Position numbers and translations under genes: made by a program. This document shows, piece after piece, positions 1 to 9,412 of a stretch of 64,000 nt of DNA. The stretch is taken from positions 1 to 64,000 of the forward strand of contig NZ_LSEF01000095.1 in the NCBI RefSeq assembly GCF_001641695.1, in the 5' to 3' direction. This stretch comes from Bradyrhizobium neotropicale. GTDB lineage: Bacteria > Pseudomonadota > Alphaproteobacteria > Rhizobiales > Xanthobacteraceae. Under the pieces are notes generated by a model. The model had not been told where the DNA came from. It did no database searches and worked only from the letters and a program-made list of their open reading frames with translations. The first letter of the stretch is position 1; every line of letters begins with the position of its first letter.

Positions 1-3
1 CTA

Positions 4-26
4 GTGGTTCATCACAGTGGTTTTGA
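4..26 (+). repeat. IS630 left terminal inverted repeat
   Basis: This end begins GTGGTTCATCACAGTGG and pairs with 1448-1470 on the other strand with one mismatch. TA precedes it at 2-3. Confidence 0.92.
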
Positions 27-1142
27 CTCTTTGGCGGCAACTGGATAGGCGCGACCGAGTTTGGCGCGGGCTTTGTCGGTTGTGAACATCCATTTGATGC
101 GGTCTCGCGCCTTGTTTCGCTGCCGTTGCCATGCTGCGATTTCTTTTCGAAGCCTTTTGGGATCGTCGATGCGACGGCCGAGACACTGGCGCTGCAGCAC
201 GCTGATCTCGCACTCGACCATATTGAGCCAGCTGGCGTGTTTCGGGGTGTAGTGGAACTCGAGGCGGCGCAGGATGCGACGGGCCTCGGCAGGCGCAAAT
301 GCCTGATATAGCGCGCCGGCCGTATGAATCGACAGATTGTCCTGCACCACACGGATGCAGGCGGCATTGGGATAGTGGACGTCGACGAGTTCGCGCATGC
401 AGTGCGCGTAGTCGACCGCGGCGCGGTGGTCTGTAACCTTGACATTGCGCCAGCCGCGATGCGGATCGAAGGTGACGAAGAGATTGACGGTACCGTTGCG
501 GCGATATTCGTAATCGTAGCGCTCGCGCTGTCCCGGTTGGGCAGGGATCGGCTGGCGTACCTCGCCGATCAGCTGGACTGGGGTCTCGTCGAAGCAAACC
601 AGGGGCCGCTCGGGATCCGGCGCCTCGGCGTAGAGATCGAGCACATCCTCCATCCGGGCGACGTATTCGCCGTCGACATGAGGAATGCACCACATATCCC
701 GGCGCCACGGCTTGAGGTCGTTGTCGGCCAGCCGGCGGCGCACGGTCTCGCCCGACAGGCTGGCGTGATCGGTGAGCTTGACCATCGCGTCGGCCAGCAA
801 TGTCAGCGTCCAGCGTTTGCGGCCGGCGGGCGGCTTGGCGCATGCCGTCGCCACCAGCAGGGCCTCTTCCTTGCCTGTCAGCTTGCGTTCCGCGCCCGGA
901 CGCGGCTCCTCACTCAAGGCCCGCTCCAGATTGCCTTCTACGAAACGGCGTTTGGTCCGGCCGACGGTGGAAAGGCTGACCCGGACGGTTCGGGCAATCT
1001 CCGCGTCGCAGCTGCCTGAATCGGCCGCCAGCACAATCTGAGCCCGTTTGAGTTTGCGGGCGGAATGCGTGCCGCCGCCGAGCATTGCCGTCAGTTCGTC
1101 CCGCTCGGCTTGGCTCAATTCGACCCGATAACGTACATTCAT
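12..1142 (-). CDS. IS630-family transposase (DDE)
   Basis: This 376-residue transposase cuts and pastes the surrounding element into TA sites. The N-terminal 140 residues carry a helix-turn-helix region that would bind the terminal repeats. The C-terminal half is an RNase H-like catalytic core with the DDE triad visible as Asp185 (in CFDETPVQL), Asp268 (in VVQDNLSIH) and Glu310 (in LNMVECEIS). The start at 1142 is supported by AAGGAGG six bases upstream. The length is normal for the family and there is no frameshift. The stop lies only eight bases from the left terminal repeat boundary. Confidence 0.95.
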   Translation of the reverse strand: MNVRYRVELSQAERDELTAMLGGGTHSARKLKRAQIVLAADSGSCDAEIARTVRVSLSTVGRTKRRFVEGNLERALSEEPRPGAERKLTGKEEALLVATACAKPPAGRKRWTLTLLADAMVKLTDHASLSGETVRRRLADNDLKPWRRDMWCIPHVDGEYVARMEDVLDLYAEAPDPERPLVCFDETPVQLIGEVRQPIPAQPGQRERYDYEYRRNGTVNLFVTFDPHRGWRNVKVTDHRAAVDYAHCMRELVDVHYPNAACIRVVQDNLSIHTAGALYQAFAPAEARRILRRLEFHYTPKHASWLNMVECEISVLQRQCLGRRIDDPKRLRKEIAAWQRQRNKARDRIKWMFTTDKARAKLGRAYPVAAKESKPL

Positions 1143-1180
1143 GCTTCGCCTCCTTGTCGGAGGCCGGGACGAATCCAGCT

Positions 1181-1462
1181 ATGAGTCAAAAATCAGGCGC
1201 GCACTTCACCGAGAAGCAGGGACACTATCTCGCTTTCATCCATACCTACTCGTACATGTTCGGACAGCCGCCCGCCGAGGCCGACATCCAGCGGCATTTC
1301 CGCGTCAGCCCGCCGTCAGTCCACCAGATGATCCTCACCCTCGAACGCAACGGGTTCATTCGTCGCCAGCCCGGCGTCGCTCGAAGCATCGAGATCCTCT
1401 TGCCACCCGAAAAGTTGCCTATCCTCGGATGGCTCGGTATCAAAACGTCAAAATCACTGTGA
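1181..1462 (+). CDS. LexA-type winged-helix passenger protein of the IS
   Basis: This 93-residue protein is carried inside the IS630 element, divergent from the transposase with 38 bases between the two starts. Residues 8-70 resemble the N-terminal winged-helix DNA-binding domain of LexA: an FTEKQ opening, a turn with PPAEADIQRHF, then SPPSVHQMILTLERNGFIRR as recognition helix and wing. There is no S24 autoprotease domain, so it cannot be a SOS repressor. The ATG at 1181 begins the conserved domain; a longer frame from 1085 overlaps the transposase start and is less likely. It may regulate transposition, but this is inference. Confidence 0.7.
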   Translation: MSQKSGAHFTEKQGHYLAFIHTYSYMFGQPPAEADIQRHFRVSPPSVHQMILTLERNGFIRRQPGVARSIEILLPPEKLPILGWLGIKTSKSL

Positions 1463-1470
1463 TGAACCAC
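1448..1470 (-). repeat. IS630 right terminal inverted repeat
   Basis: Read on the minus strand it begins GTGGTTCATCACAGTGA and matches the left end at 22 of 23 positions. The last codons of the passenger gene lie inside this repeat. TA follows at 1471-1472. Confidence 0.92.
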
Positions 1471-4329
1471 TAGCCTGTCGTAAGTGTAGATCCTGCTCGT
1501 TCCATCGGGGAAAGTGATCTTCGTGATCCGATCGGCCGCGTCGTAGTCGTAGATGACCGTCCAGCCCTCGGAGTCCGTGTAGGTCCTGACCCTGTCGTAG
1601 GCATCGTAGGTGAAGCTTGCGGCGGTAGCATTGTTGGCGTTGACGATGGTGGTGAGATCGCCGGCCGCGTTGTACTGATAGCTGGTCGTCTGGCCGAGAG
1701 GACTGGTGACGGATGCGACCTGACCGGTCGAATTGTAGGTCAATCTCGTGGTCTGGCCAGCCGCGTCGGTAAAATAAATCGGACGGTGTTTCGTATTGTA
1801 AGTGAATTGCGCGAGCGTGTGTTGAACGCCATAGGCGGTCGTCTGGCTGATTGCTGCGAGATCGATCTGGTTGGAATAGGCGAAGGATGTCGTCCGTCCG
1901 AGCGGATCGGTGATCTGGGTCGTCTTGAAATAGCCGCTTGTATCGTAAGACACGCTGCTGAGCTGCGTCGTGCCGTCGTCGAGAACGCGTGCCGTCACGC
2001 TCGGTTTGACATAGTTGCCCGAGAAAATCGCTTCGGTCTGTCCGGGGTAGTTGAACCAGATGCGGTTCTCGAGGGCATATTTGATGCTCTCGACCACGTT
2101 TGACTTCTGGTTCGCATTGCCGGCGACGTGGGCAAAGTGCGTGACGCGCGCCTTGGTGTAGTCGCATCCACCGGTGGGCGTGCAACCGGCCGCAACATAG
2201 GCGCTCCTGTCCCAGTGGAAGCTGTTTCGATAGGTGAGGTACTGGTTTTTCGGTGCAATCGGCATTCCCACGGGGACGGTGGCAGCGGGATCGCTATCCG
2301 GGATAGGCGCCGGCTCGAGCCACTCTTCGCGCTCGCTGTTGCCGAGCGGATCGGTCACCTGGAGGAAGCGGGGCGGGGCGCTCGTGCCAGGCGCCGTATA
2401 CGCAAACGTCGTGGTGCCGTAGGGCGTCGTCAGGGAGTTGACGAGCGAATTGGCGTCGTAGGTGAAACTCGACGTGATGCCGATGACGTCTGTGATCGAA
2501 CGAAGGCGAAAACTAGAGTCGTAGGCCAGCGCCGCGCTGCGTCCGAACGGATCGGTGATCTTGGTGATCAGCAGCGGTCGGCTTGCCAGCTCATAGCTGA
2601 AGGTGGTTTGCCTGCCGACGGCATCGGTCAGCGAAACCAGTCTTTGCTGGTTATCATAGTTGAGCGTCAGCGCGTTACCCTGCGGATCGATGATTTGGCT
2701 GAGAAACACGTTCCTCGGATAACTCGTGCTCCCGTTGGATTGCGCGTAGATCTCGACGCCTCCATCGCTCAACTGGCGCCGATAGGTGATCGGAGATTGG
2801 GACGCCAGAACGAGGATCGAGCCGTCATTAGTTTGCGCGGCGAATTGCCCAGTCCGGCTCTGATAGCCATTGTAGAAGTAGGCGCCCCCGCCGGCGATGT
2901 ATCTCGATACGGAAGCACTGGGATGCGCCGGATCGTCCGTGACATAGCTCAACCAGTTCAGCGTCCATTTCGGACTGAGGTTGAAGAAATTGAAGACGGC
3001 CGGTTGGCTGTCTTCTCGCTGGTTGTAGACGATCTGCACCTTCGCGGAGGGCCCGATCGGTGGTTTGTAGCCGACGGGTGTGTCGGAAAGGTTGAGGCTC
3101 ACGGTCGCTTCGCCGATGTTGTAGAAGCACATCGGACAGGAGCACGAAGGATTGCAGCCCTGGGGCGGTCCACCGGCTTCCTGTGGGGGCCCATTGCCAT
3201 CCGGCGGCGGTGGTCCATTGTCGTCCGGCCGAGGGCCGTGGGGCGGAGCTGGATTCGCATTTGGATCCTGCGGCCCGGTTGTCCCCGGTGGCGTCCCCGT
3301 TGTCGGTCCCTTGCCCCTCACATTGGCCGCCTCGACGGCAGAGGCCTCCCGCCAACCGGCAATCGCAGTCGTGCGCGCCGGTGTCAGGAAATATCCACTC
3401 GCCTCGGCGTCCAGTGCCGCACGGCTCACCCAAAAATCCTGATGTCCGAACACGGGATCGTGGATGTGGAAGCGGCCGTCGGCTTCGCCCACGATCGCCG
3501 CGAAATGCCCGGCCTTCCAGTGCACGATCGCGGGGACAGGCACCGGCTGGCTCGCGTCGCGGTACACGAGGCGATGCGCGAACTTTGCCTTGTCCGCCAG
3601 TTGCCCGACCTCATCGAGGCTGGTGCCGTTCCGGCCGGCTCGATACCACTGCAGGAAGCTGGCTTGCTCCGGCTTGCCTCCCTCTGCGATCATCAGTGAT
3701 TGAAGCGCCAGCGGGCCACAGATGAAGAGGTGGCCGGGATCCTTCTCGCTCAGCACCAGCTCTTCGCGAGCCGACTGAACGGCCTCGGTCGCCGATCCCG
3801 TAATCGGGCGTTCACCGATTTCGTCGAAGAGGGCTGCCAACTCGACATTGCGACCGAAGGATGCGTAGAGTCGCGCAAGCTCGCCGACAGCCCGGTCGAC
3901 GAGCGCCTTCGCAAGCGGATCGGTCGCATCCTTGCCTTCGCGCCACGCGTTCTTCCAGGCGTCGAGCGCGCGCGAGAAATAGCCCTGGTGACGATAGGTC
4001 AGGCCGAGATTGGTCCACAGTGCCGGTGCCCATGCGGAGTGGGGATAGCGGGACAGGAATCCGGTGAGCTGGCTTGTATCTTCGTGGTCCGCGCGCCGTG
4101 CATGGCCCTCCAGGGCCCGCAGCAGTGCATCATCTTCGGCTGCCGACGTCGGGCCGGTCTTGATCAGCGGCTCGCTGAAATGGGCGGCGCGGATGGCCTC
4201 CGCGAGTCCGCCCGTGGCCTGCTCGGCATCTACTTGCATAGCTGCAACGGCGCATGGTGTCGGGCCTGGCACCAGTGTAAGCGCAAACATTGCCGCGACA
4301 AGCCATGCCGGCCATCTCGTTGACGTCAT
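1471..4329 (-). pseudogene. Secreted C39-peptidase-like/RHS-repeat protein, interrupted by IS630
   Basis: About 950 codons of a large exported protein remain. Reading from ATG 4329 (GGAG seven bases upstream; TTG 4335 is an alternative) there is a signal peptide (about 1-32), a helical TPR-like region (90-190), and a C39-like cysteine peptidase fold with plausible catalytic Cys204 (FICGPLALQSL), His275 (KAGHFAAIVG) and Asp291 (HIHDP). A Pro/Gly-rich linker (about 335-390) and a Cys cluster (CNPSCSCPMC) follow, then YD/RHS repeats of the type TDPLGRTTSFAYS. The frame is native down to IYTYDRL, where the IS sits; the next codons are IS sequence and end at 1246. The C-terminal part, where a variable toxin tip would be expected, lies beyond position 1. 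Confidence 0.85.
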
Positions 4330-4400
4330 CGTCAATCTCCAGACCTTGATTTTCCGTGGGCGCGCTATGCGCGGTCATCGCTCGAACGTCGGACTCGCGT

Positions 4401-4688
4401 TCACTGTGGGGTCCATTTCAGGTAACAGCCCCACACGCCCGAGCCCCAGTTTTGGGACGTCGGCGCGCTGGACATCGAATAGCTCTGCGCGGTGCGGTTG
4501 CCGTTTGCGTCGTAGGCGTAGATGATGCAGAGGCCATTGTCGTAGGCCGCCGACGTCACGCGTCCGACCAGGTCGTAACTGTAGGTCACCGTAGCGGCGC
4601 CCAGGCTCGAACCGGGCATGAGGAGCAATACTGGTATGGCGAGCGCCAGACCGGCCTTCATTGCGGAAGACATGAGGGGACTGTTCAT
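4401..4688 (-). CDS. Small secreted YD-repeat protein
   Basis: This 95-residue protein has a signal peptide (about 1-31, ending GSSLGA) followed by a single YD/RHS-type repeat pair (VTYSYDLVGRVTSAAYDN and YAYDANGNRT). It is far shorter than a functional RHS shell. A GGGGGAT ribosome-binding-like stretch precedes the ATG at 4688. It lies 71 bases upstream of the large RHS gene on the same strand and probably shares its transcript. It could be an independent small surface protein or the detached tail of another RHS gene. No function is assigned. Confidence 0.6.
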   Translation of the reverse strand: MNSPLMSSAMKAGLALAIPVLLLMPGSSLGAATVTYSYDLVGRVTSAAYDNGLCIIYAYDANGNRTAQSYSMSSAPTSQNWGSGVWGCYLKWTPQ

Positions 4689-4702
4689 TCGATCCCCCAG
4701 CC

Positions 4703-5553
4703 CTAATTTTGCGCCCAGGACATGATCGTCCCGATCGTCCGGCTACTGGCGATTGGATTGGCGGGGAAAATCACATTGTTGTAGCCGCTCGTGCCAAGAA
4801 AGCCGGATGATTTGGCGGTCGAGAACAACGTCAGGAAATTGACGCCGTCCTGACTGAACGCGAAGGATACGTTCGTGCCGTCATCAGCAACGCGAAGCCA
4901 GATCGGTTGCGAAAAGCCATTGTTTGCGCTCGTCAGGTCGTTGGCGCTGAATGACGTGGGCGAGTTCCATTTTTCGACTTCAAAATAGGGGGGGCCGCCG
5001 TTCTGCGTGGCGTATGAGAGCACGTGAAGCTTGTTCGTGCCGTCGTACCAGCCAATGCCAACGCCATTGTACGAGGTGCTGCTGCGCGTCGCGGCAATCA
5101 GCGCGGTGATTGTGTATGGCGTTGACGGTGCCGACCGGAAGACGCCGGTCAAGCCGTTGCTGGTCGTAACATTGAGGCTGAATCCCACTGCGTTGTCGGC
5201 GGTGGTACTGCTCCCCTGATTGAGCCAGTTCAGCAGTCCCGTGCTCGCGGCGGTGGGCCGGCCGGAGAGCACGGGACCGTACAAGCCGCCTGCACTGCCA
5301 GCGGCGTGAGGGGCCCGACGGCCCCGAAAGCGCCGCTGCCGGCATTGTATTGCAATGCATTGGTCGAGCCGGTCGGCGCAGCATTGTTGAGGCAGGTCAG
5401 CAGCGCGTTGTAGTTCGCCATGACCTGCGTGGCGTCCGCCGGCTGACCATTGGTCAATTGATACGGCAACGCGCATTGTGCGCGAACGCTGCTGTTACTC
5501 GCGATCAGAAGAGCCAAAACGGCGCAAGCCGCATGGATGATGCGTCGCTGCAT
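4703..5553 (-). pseudogene. Secreted surface protein gene with a frameshift
   Basis: Two overlapping reading frames join into one protein. The first, from ATG 5553 (AAGGA six bases upstream), gives a signal peptide (MQRRIIHAACAVLALLIAS) and a stretch including QPADATQVMANYNALLTC. The second takes over at about 5230-5320 with GGLYGPVLSGRPTAASTG and runs to 4703. Its sequence (GVGIGWYDGTNKLHV, ADDGTNVSFAFSQDGVNF) suggests a beta-sandwich, lectin-like domain. A single-base indel in that overlap would restore one frame of about 280 residues. It lies first on the strand ahead of the YD and RHS genes and may have been part of the same surface system. Confidence 0.6.
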
Positions 5554-6194
5554 GCTGTGTCCTTGCATTGGTCGTCGTTCCAGGAGGCGGCAGCTTCCGA
5601 GCTGCGCATCGAGGGCCGACGTGAGATAGGGGTGGAGGGGGCGAAGTCCCGGGATTATCCCGAGCGGATCAGGGCGTGCCCAGGCGTGACACGATCTTTG
5701 AGGCCTACAGCAAACTCATTTGCGACATTTGCCATTGAACATTCCCTCGAAGGACATTTCCCGCGAAGCGCTTGGCTTCGTCAGAGACGATCCGCCGGTA
5801 AAAACGTAAGTCGGATGATTGCGGTTGTAAATAAAAAAAGATGCAACGCAAAATTTTGTCGTTGAATCGAGCGTGTCTAAAAATGGTCACGTTGGAGCTA
5901 CGGTGACAGAACTACGGTGACAGTGAATGAAACTTGCCGACCCGTCCGCCGCCCTTCAGGCGCCGGATTTCACCGCAACTCCGTCGCGCAATGCACAGCC
6001 GTGTCGCAACGCTCTTTGCCGGGCGAGACCTTCGCGTCTTTTCGACCTTCGCATAATGCCCCTGTTTTGCCCGACGTGTCAAAGGTGGTTTCGTAAAATC
6101 AGCAATTCCTTTGTTGCCAACGGGTTGGCTACTGTGCATGGGGTTGTTTTTCAGTTTTTTAGTTCGTGCCTGTGACGGCCGGCGTTCCTCATGC
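5554..6194. other. Non-coding stretch, relatively AT-rich, no gene recognised
   Basis: This 640-base gap separates the RHS patch from the oxalate genes. Small open frames in it show no start signal or recognisable domain. It contains a short tandem repeat (5898-5923). The part from about 6050 to 6175 has the look of a decayed dispersed repeat. Confidence 0.5.
5898..5923. repeat. Two tandem copies of CTACGGTGACAG
   Basis: The 12-mer CTACGGTGACAG occurs at 5898-5909 and 5912-5923, a 14-base period. It may be a remnant of a longer dispersed element. Confidence 0.6.
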
Positions 6195-6221
6195 AAAAAG
6201 GGCCGCCCCGATGGGCGGCCC
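6195..6221 (-). terminator. Intrinsic terminator after frc
   Basis: On the minus strand a perfect 9-bp GC stem (GGGCCGCCC paired with GGGCGGCCC, loop of four) is followed by five T residues. It lies 28 bases past the frc stop and would end the gntR-oxc-frc transcript. Confidence 0.85.
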
Positions 6222-6248
6222 TTCCGTCTCACGTCAAAGCGCTTCGGC

Positions 6249-7526
6249 TTACTCGGCGGCCTGCTTCTGCGGCGGGTCGAGCGCGCCGGACTTGTGGATA
6301 TCGGCGACCTGGTGATCGCTGAAGCCCAGCACCTGGCGCAGGATCTCGTCGGTGTGCTCGCCGAGCAGCGGCGAGCGCTGCACGTCGCTCGGGGAGTCCG
6401 ACAGCTTGATCGGGTTGCCGACCGAGATGTACTTGCCGCGGGTGGGGTGGTCGACCTCGACCACGGTGCCGGTCTTGCGCAGCGACTCGTCCTCGGCGAT
6501 CTCCTTCATCGACAGGATCGGGCCGCAGGGGATGTCGTCCTTGTTGAGGATCTCCATCGCCTCGAACTTGGTCTTCGTCATCGTCCACTGCTCGATGCGG
6601 GCGAAGATCTCGTTGAGCCGCGGCAGGCGGGCCGGCGGCTTGGCGTAGTTCGGATCGGTCTTCCAGGTCGGCTCGCCGATCACATCGCAGATCTTCTCCC
6701 AGACTGGGGCCTGGGTGATGAAATAGATGTAGGCGTTCGGATCGGTCTCCCAGCCCTTGCACTTGAGAATACGGCCGGGCTGACCGCCGCCGGAGTCGTT
6801 GCCGGCGCGCGGCACGGCGTCGCCGAACGGAATGCCTTCGCCGAACTGGCTGTACTCCTTGAGCGGGCCGTGGGCGAGACGCTGCTGGTCGCGCAGCTTG
6901 ACGCGAGCGAGGTTGAGCACGCCATCCTGCATCGCAGCCGTGACGCGCTGGCCCTTGCCCGAATGGGTGCGGTGGTAGAGCGCGGTGACGATGCCGAGCG
7001 CGAGGTGCAGGCCGGTGCCGGAATCGCCGATCTGCGCGCCGGTGACGAGCGGCAGGCCGTCGCGGAAGCCGGTGGTGGAGGCGGCGCCGCCGGTGCACTG
7101 CGCGACGTTCTCATAGACCTTGCAGTCTTCGTACGGTCCGGGGCCAAAGCCCTTGATCGAGGCGACGATCATCTTCGGGTTGATCTGCTGGATCTTCTCC
7201 CAGGGGAAGCCCATGCGGTCGAGCACGCCGGGGCCGAAGTTCTCGACCAGCACGTCGCACTTCTTGATCAGCTCGGTCAGGACTTCCTTGCCCTTGGGGT
7301 TCTTGGTGTCGAGCGTGATCGAGCGCTTGTTGTGGTTGAGCATGGTGAAATACAGGCTGTCCACGTTCGGGATGTCCTGCAGCTGGCCGCGGGTGATGTC
7401 ACCCACGCCCGGGCGTTCCACCTTGATCACGTCGGCGCCGAACCATGCGAGCAACTGCGTGCAGGTCGGCCCCGATTGGACGTGGGTGAAGTCGAGAATG
7501 CGAACGCCCGTGAGCGCCTTTGTCAT
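6249..7526 (-). CDS. frc: Formyl-CoA:oxalate CoA-transferase
   Basis: This class III CoA-transferase (CaiB/BaiF family) moves CoA from formyl-CoA to oxalate, giving oxalyl-CoA and formate in the cytoplasm. From ATG 7526 (GGAG eight bases upstream) it has 425 residues, close to the 428 of the Oxalobacter enzyme. The N-terminal signature GVRILDFTHVQSGPTCTQLLA is typical, and the catalytic aspartate that forms the CoA-thioester anhydride is Asp168 in TGAQIGDSG, matching Asp169 of the Oxalobacter enzyme. oxc ends 64 bases upstream on the same strand, so the two enzymes form the oxalate decarboxylation cycle. A terminator follows. Confidence 0.96.
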   Translation of the reverse strand: MTKALTGVRILDFTHVQSGPTCTQLLAWFGADVIKVERPGVGDITRGQLQDIPNVDSLYFTMLNHNKRSITLDTKNPKGKEVLTELIKKCDVLVENFGPGVLDRMGFPWEKIQQINPKMIVASIKGFGPGPYEDCKVYENVAQCTGGAASTTGFRDGLPLVTGAQIGDSGTGLHLALGIVTALYHRTHSGKGQRVTAAMQDGVLNLARVKLRDQQRLAHGPLKEYSQFGEGIPFGDAVPRAGNDSGGGQPGRILKCKGWETDPNAYIYFITQAPVWEKICDVIGEPTWKTDPNYAKPPARLPRLNEIFARIEQWTMTKTKFEAMEILNKDDIPCGPILSMKEIAEDESLRKTGTVVEVDHPTRGKYISVGNPIKLSDSPSDVQRSPLLGEHTDEILRQVLGFSDHQVADIHKSGALDPPQKQAAE

Positions 7527-7590
7527 CGTGTTTGCTCCGTACTCTGTCTGCCCCTGCACCCGCAGGGAATGATGGGTTGAAGGGGAGGAC

Positions 7591-9324
7591 TTACTTTTTC
7601 TTCTGCAAGACGCTCTGCGGATTGAGGTTGCCGATGCGGCCGCTCTCCGAGCCCGCGGCGGGATCGATCACCGCGTTGATCAGCGTCGGCTTGCCCGACT
7701 TCATCGCCTCGTTGACGGCGCGCTTGAGCTCGTCGGGCGAAGTGGCATTCACGCCGACGCCGCCGAAGGCTTCCATCATCTTGTCGTAGCGCGCGCCCTT
7801 GACGAACACGGTGGTCGCGGGATCTGAGTTGGCGCCGTTGACGTCGGTGCCGCGGTAGATGCCGTCATTGTTGAAGATGACGACGCAGATCGGCAGATTG
7901 TAGCGGCAGATGGTCTCGACCTCCATGCCGGAGAAGCCGAAGGCGCTGTCGCCTTCCACCGCCAGCACGGGGTTGCCGGTCTCGAGCGCAGCGGCGATCG
8001 CCTGGCCCATGCCGATGCCCATCACGCCCCAGGTGCCGACGTCGAGACGCTTGCGCGGCCTGTACATGTCGATGACGCCGCGGGCGAGGTCGAGCGTGTT
8101 GGCGCCCTCGTTGACGAGGATCGCCTCGGGGTACTCCTTGATGACGTTCTTCAGCACGCCGAGCGCGCCGTGATAGTCCATCGGCGACTTGTTGTTCATG
8201 AGCTTCGGCGCCATCTTGGCGACGTTCTCTTCACGCTTGGTCGAAATGGCCTTGGTCCATTCGGCCGGCGGGGCGGTCCAGCCCGCACCCATGGCCTGGT
8301 TGAAGGCCGAGACGACCGAGCCGATGTCGCCGACGACGGGCGCGACGATCTCGACGTTGGAGTCCATCTCCTTCGGCTCGATGTCGACCTGGATGAACTT
8401 CTTGGGCGCTTCGCCCCAGCTCTTGCCCTTGCCGTGCGAGAGCAGCCAGTTCAGCCGCGCGCCGATCAGCAGCACGACGTCGGATTCTTTCAGCACCGTC
8501 GAGCGGGCCGCGCCGGCGCACTGCGGATGGGTGTCGGGGAGGAGGCCCTTGGCCATGCTCATCGGCAGGAACGGCACGCCGCTCTTCTCGACGAAGCTCT
8601 TGATCTCTTCATCGGCTTGCGCGTAGGCCGCGCCCTTGCCGAGGATGATGAGGGGGCGTTTTGCGCTCTTCAAGACATCGAGCGCGCGCTTGACCGACGC
8701 GGGCGAGGGGATCTGCGCGGGCGCCGCGTCGATCACCTTGACCAGCGACTTCTCGCCGGCGTCGGCGTTCATCACCTGGCCGAACAGCTTTGCCGGCAGG
8801 TCGAGATAGACGCCGCCCGGACGGCCCGAGACCGCGGCGCGGATGGCGCGGGCAAGACCGATGCCGATGTCCTGGGCGTGCAGCACGCGATAGGCCGCCT
8901 TGCACAAAGGCTTTGCAATCGCGAGCTGGTCCATTTCTTCGTAGTCGCCCTGCTGCAGGTCGACGATCTCGCGCTCGGACGAGCCGGAGATCAGGATCAT
9001 CGGGTAGCAGTTGGTGGTGGCGTGGGCGAGCGCGGTGAGACCGTTGAGGAAGCCGGGTGCGGACACGGTGAGGCAGACGCCGGGCTTCTTGGTGAGGAAG
9101 CCGGCGATGCCCGCCGCGTAACCGGCGTTCTGCTCGTGGCGGAAGGAGATCACGCGAATACCGGCGGCCTGCGCCATGCGGCCCAAGTCCGTGATCGGGA
9201 TGCCCGGCACATTATAGATCGTGTTGATGCCGTTCAGCTTGAGCGCGTCGATGACGAGATGGAAGCCATCCGTCAATTCCTGCTCGGTGCCCGGTGCTTC
9301 GGACTTGGTCGCGGTATTCAGCAT
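7591..9324 (-). CDS. oxc: Oxalyl-CoA decarboxylase
   Basis: This ThDP-dependent enzyme splits oxalyl-CoA into formyl-CoA and CO2. The 577-residue protein starts at ATG 9324 behind GGGAGA; an in-frame extension to 9462 has no start signal. Key residues align with the Oxalobacter enzyme by a constant shift: Glu64 in SFRHEQNAGY activates ThDP, Tyr128 follows LQQGD, and the ThDP/Mg motif runs from GDS (458-460) to NND (485-487), followed by Tyr490. It lies between the regulator and frc in one operon. Consumption of a proton in the cycle can also help acid tolerance, as known for the family. Confidence 0.96.
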   Translation of the reverse strand: MLNTATKSEAPGTEQELTDGFHLVIDALKLNGINTIYNVPGIPITDLGRMAQAAGIRVISFRHEQNAGYAAGIAGFLTKKPGVCLTVSAPGFLNGLTALAHATTNCYPMILISGSSEREIVDLQQGDYEEMDQLAIAKPLCKAAYRVLHAQDIGIGLARAIRAAVSGRPGGVYLDLPAKLFGQVMNADAGEKSLVKVIDAAPAQIPSPASVKRALDVLKSAKRPLIILGKGAAYAQADEEIKSFVEKSGVPFLPMSMAKGLLPDTHPQCAGAARSTVLKESDVVLLIGARLNWLLSHGKGKSWGEAPKKFIQVDIEPKEMDSNVEIVAPVVGDIGSVVSAFNQAMGAGWTAPPAEWTKAISTKREENVAKMAPKLMNNKSPMDYHGALGVLKNVIKEYPEAILVNEGANTLDLARGVIDMYRPRKRLDVGTWGVMGIGMGQAIAAALETGNPVLAVEGDSAFGFSGMEVETICRYNLPICVVIFNNDGIYRGTDVNGANSDPATTVFVKGARYDKMMEAFGGVGVNATSPDELKRAVNEAMKSGKPTLINAVIDPAAGSESGRIGNLNPQSVLQKKK

Positions 9325-9412
9325 GGGCCTTGTCTCCCTGGTCTCAAGGTGCCGTTTTAGGCTTTTGGGGGCGAATGGTTCGCCCTTCTGGTGAAGGTTG
9401 CTAGGTGAAGAG

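Larger units (their letters stand above)
4..1470. mobile_element. Complete IS630-family insertion sequence (about 1.47 kb)
   Basis: The element is bounded by 23-bp terminal inverted repeats that match at 22 of 23 positions. Both ends are flanked by CTAG, consistent with a duplicated TA target (2-3 and 1471-1472), the usual IS630 target. Inside are a DDE transposase gene on the minus strand and a divergent small DNA-binding-protein gene on the plus strand. The transposase frame is intact and has a strong ribosome binding site, so the copy may be active. The insertion lies in the coding region of an RHS-repeat gene read on the minus strand. Confidence 0.93.

Noticed and set aside
1181..1462. 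LexA repressor
   Set aside because: Only the winged-helix domain is present; the Ser-Lys protease domain is absent and the gene is within the IS.
2128..3699. 523-codon open frame on the plus strand
   Set aside because: It is antisense to the RHS gene and has no recognisable domain; the minus-strand protein has clear family motifs.
5350..5890. Open frames in the gap before frc (171 codons plus, 61 codons minus)
   Set aside because: They lack ribosome sites and domains, and one overlaps the frameshifted secreted gene.
6111..7580. 489-codon open frame on the plus strand
   Set aside because: It is antisense to frc, a result of GC-rich third positions, with no domain.
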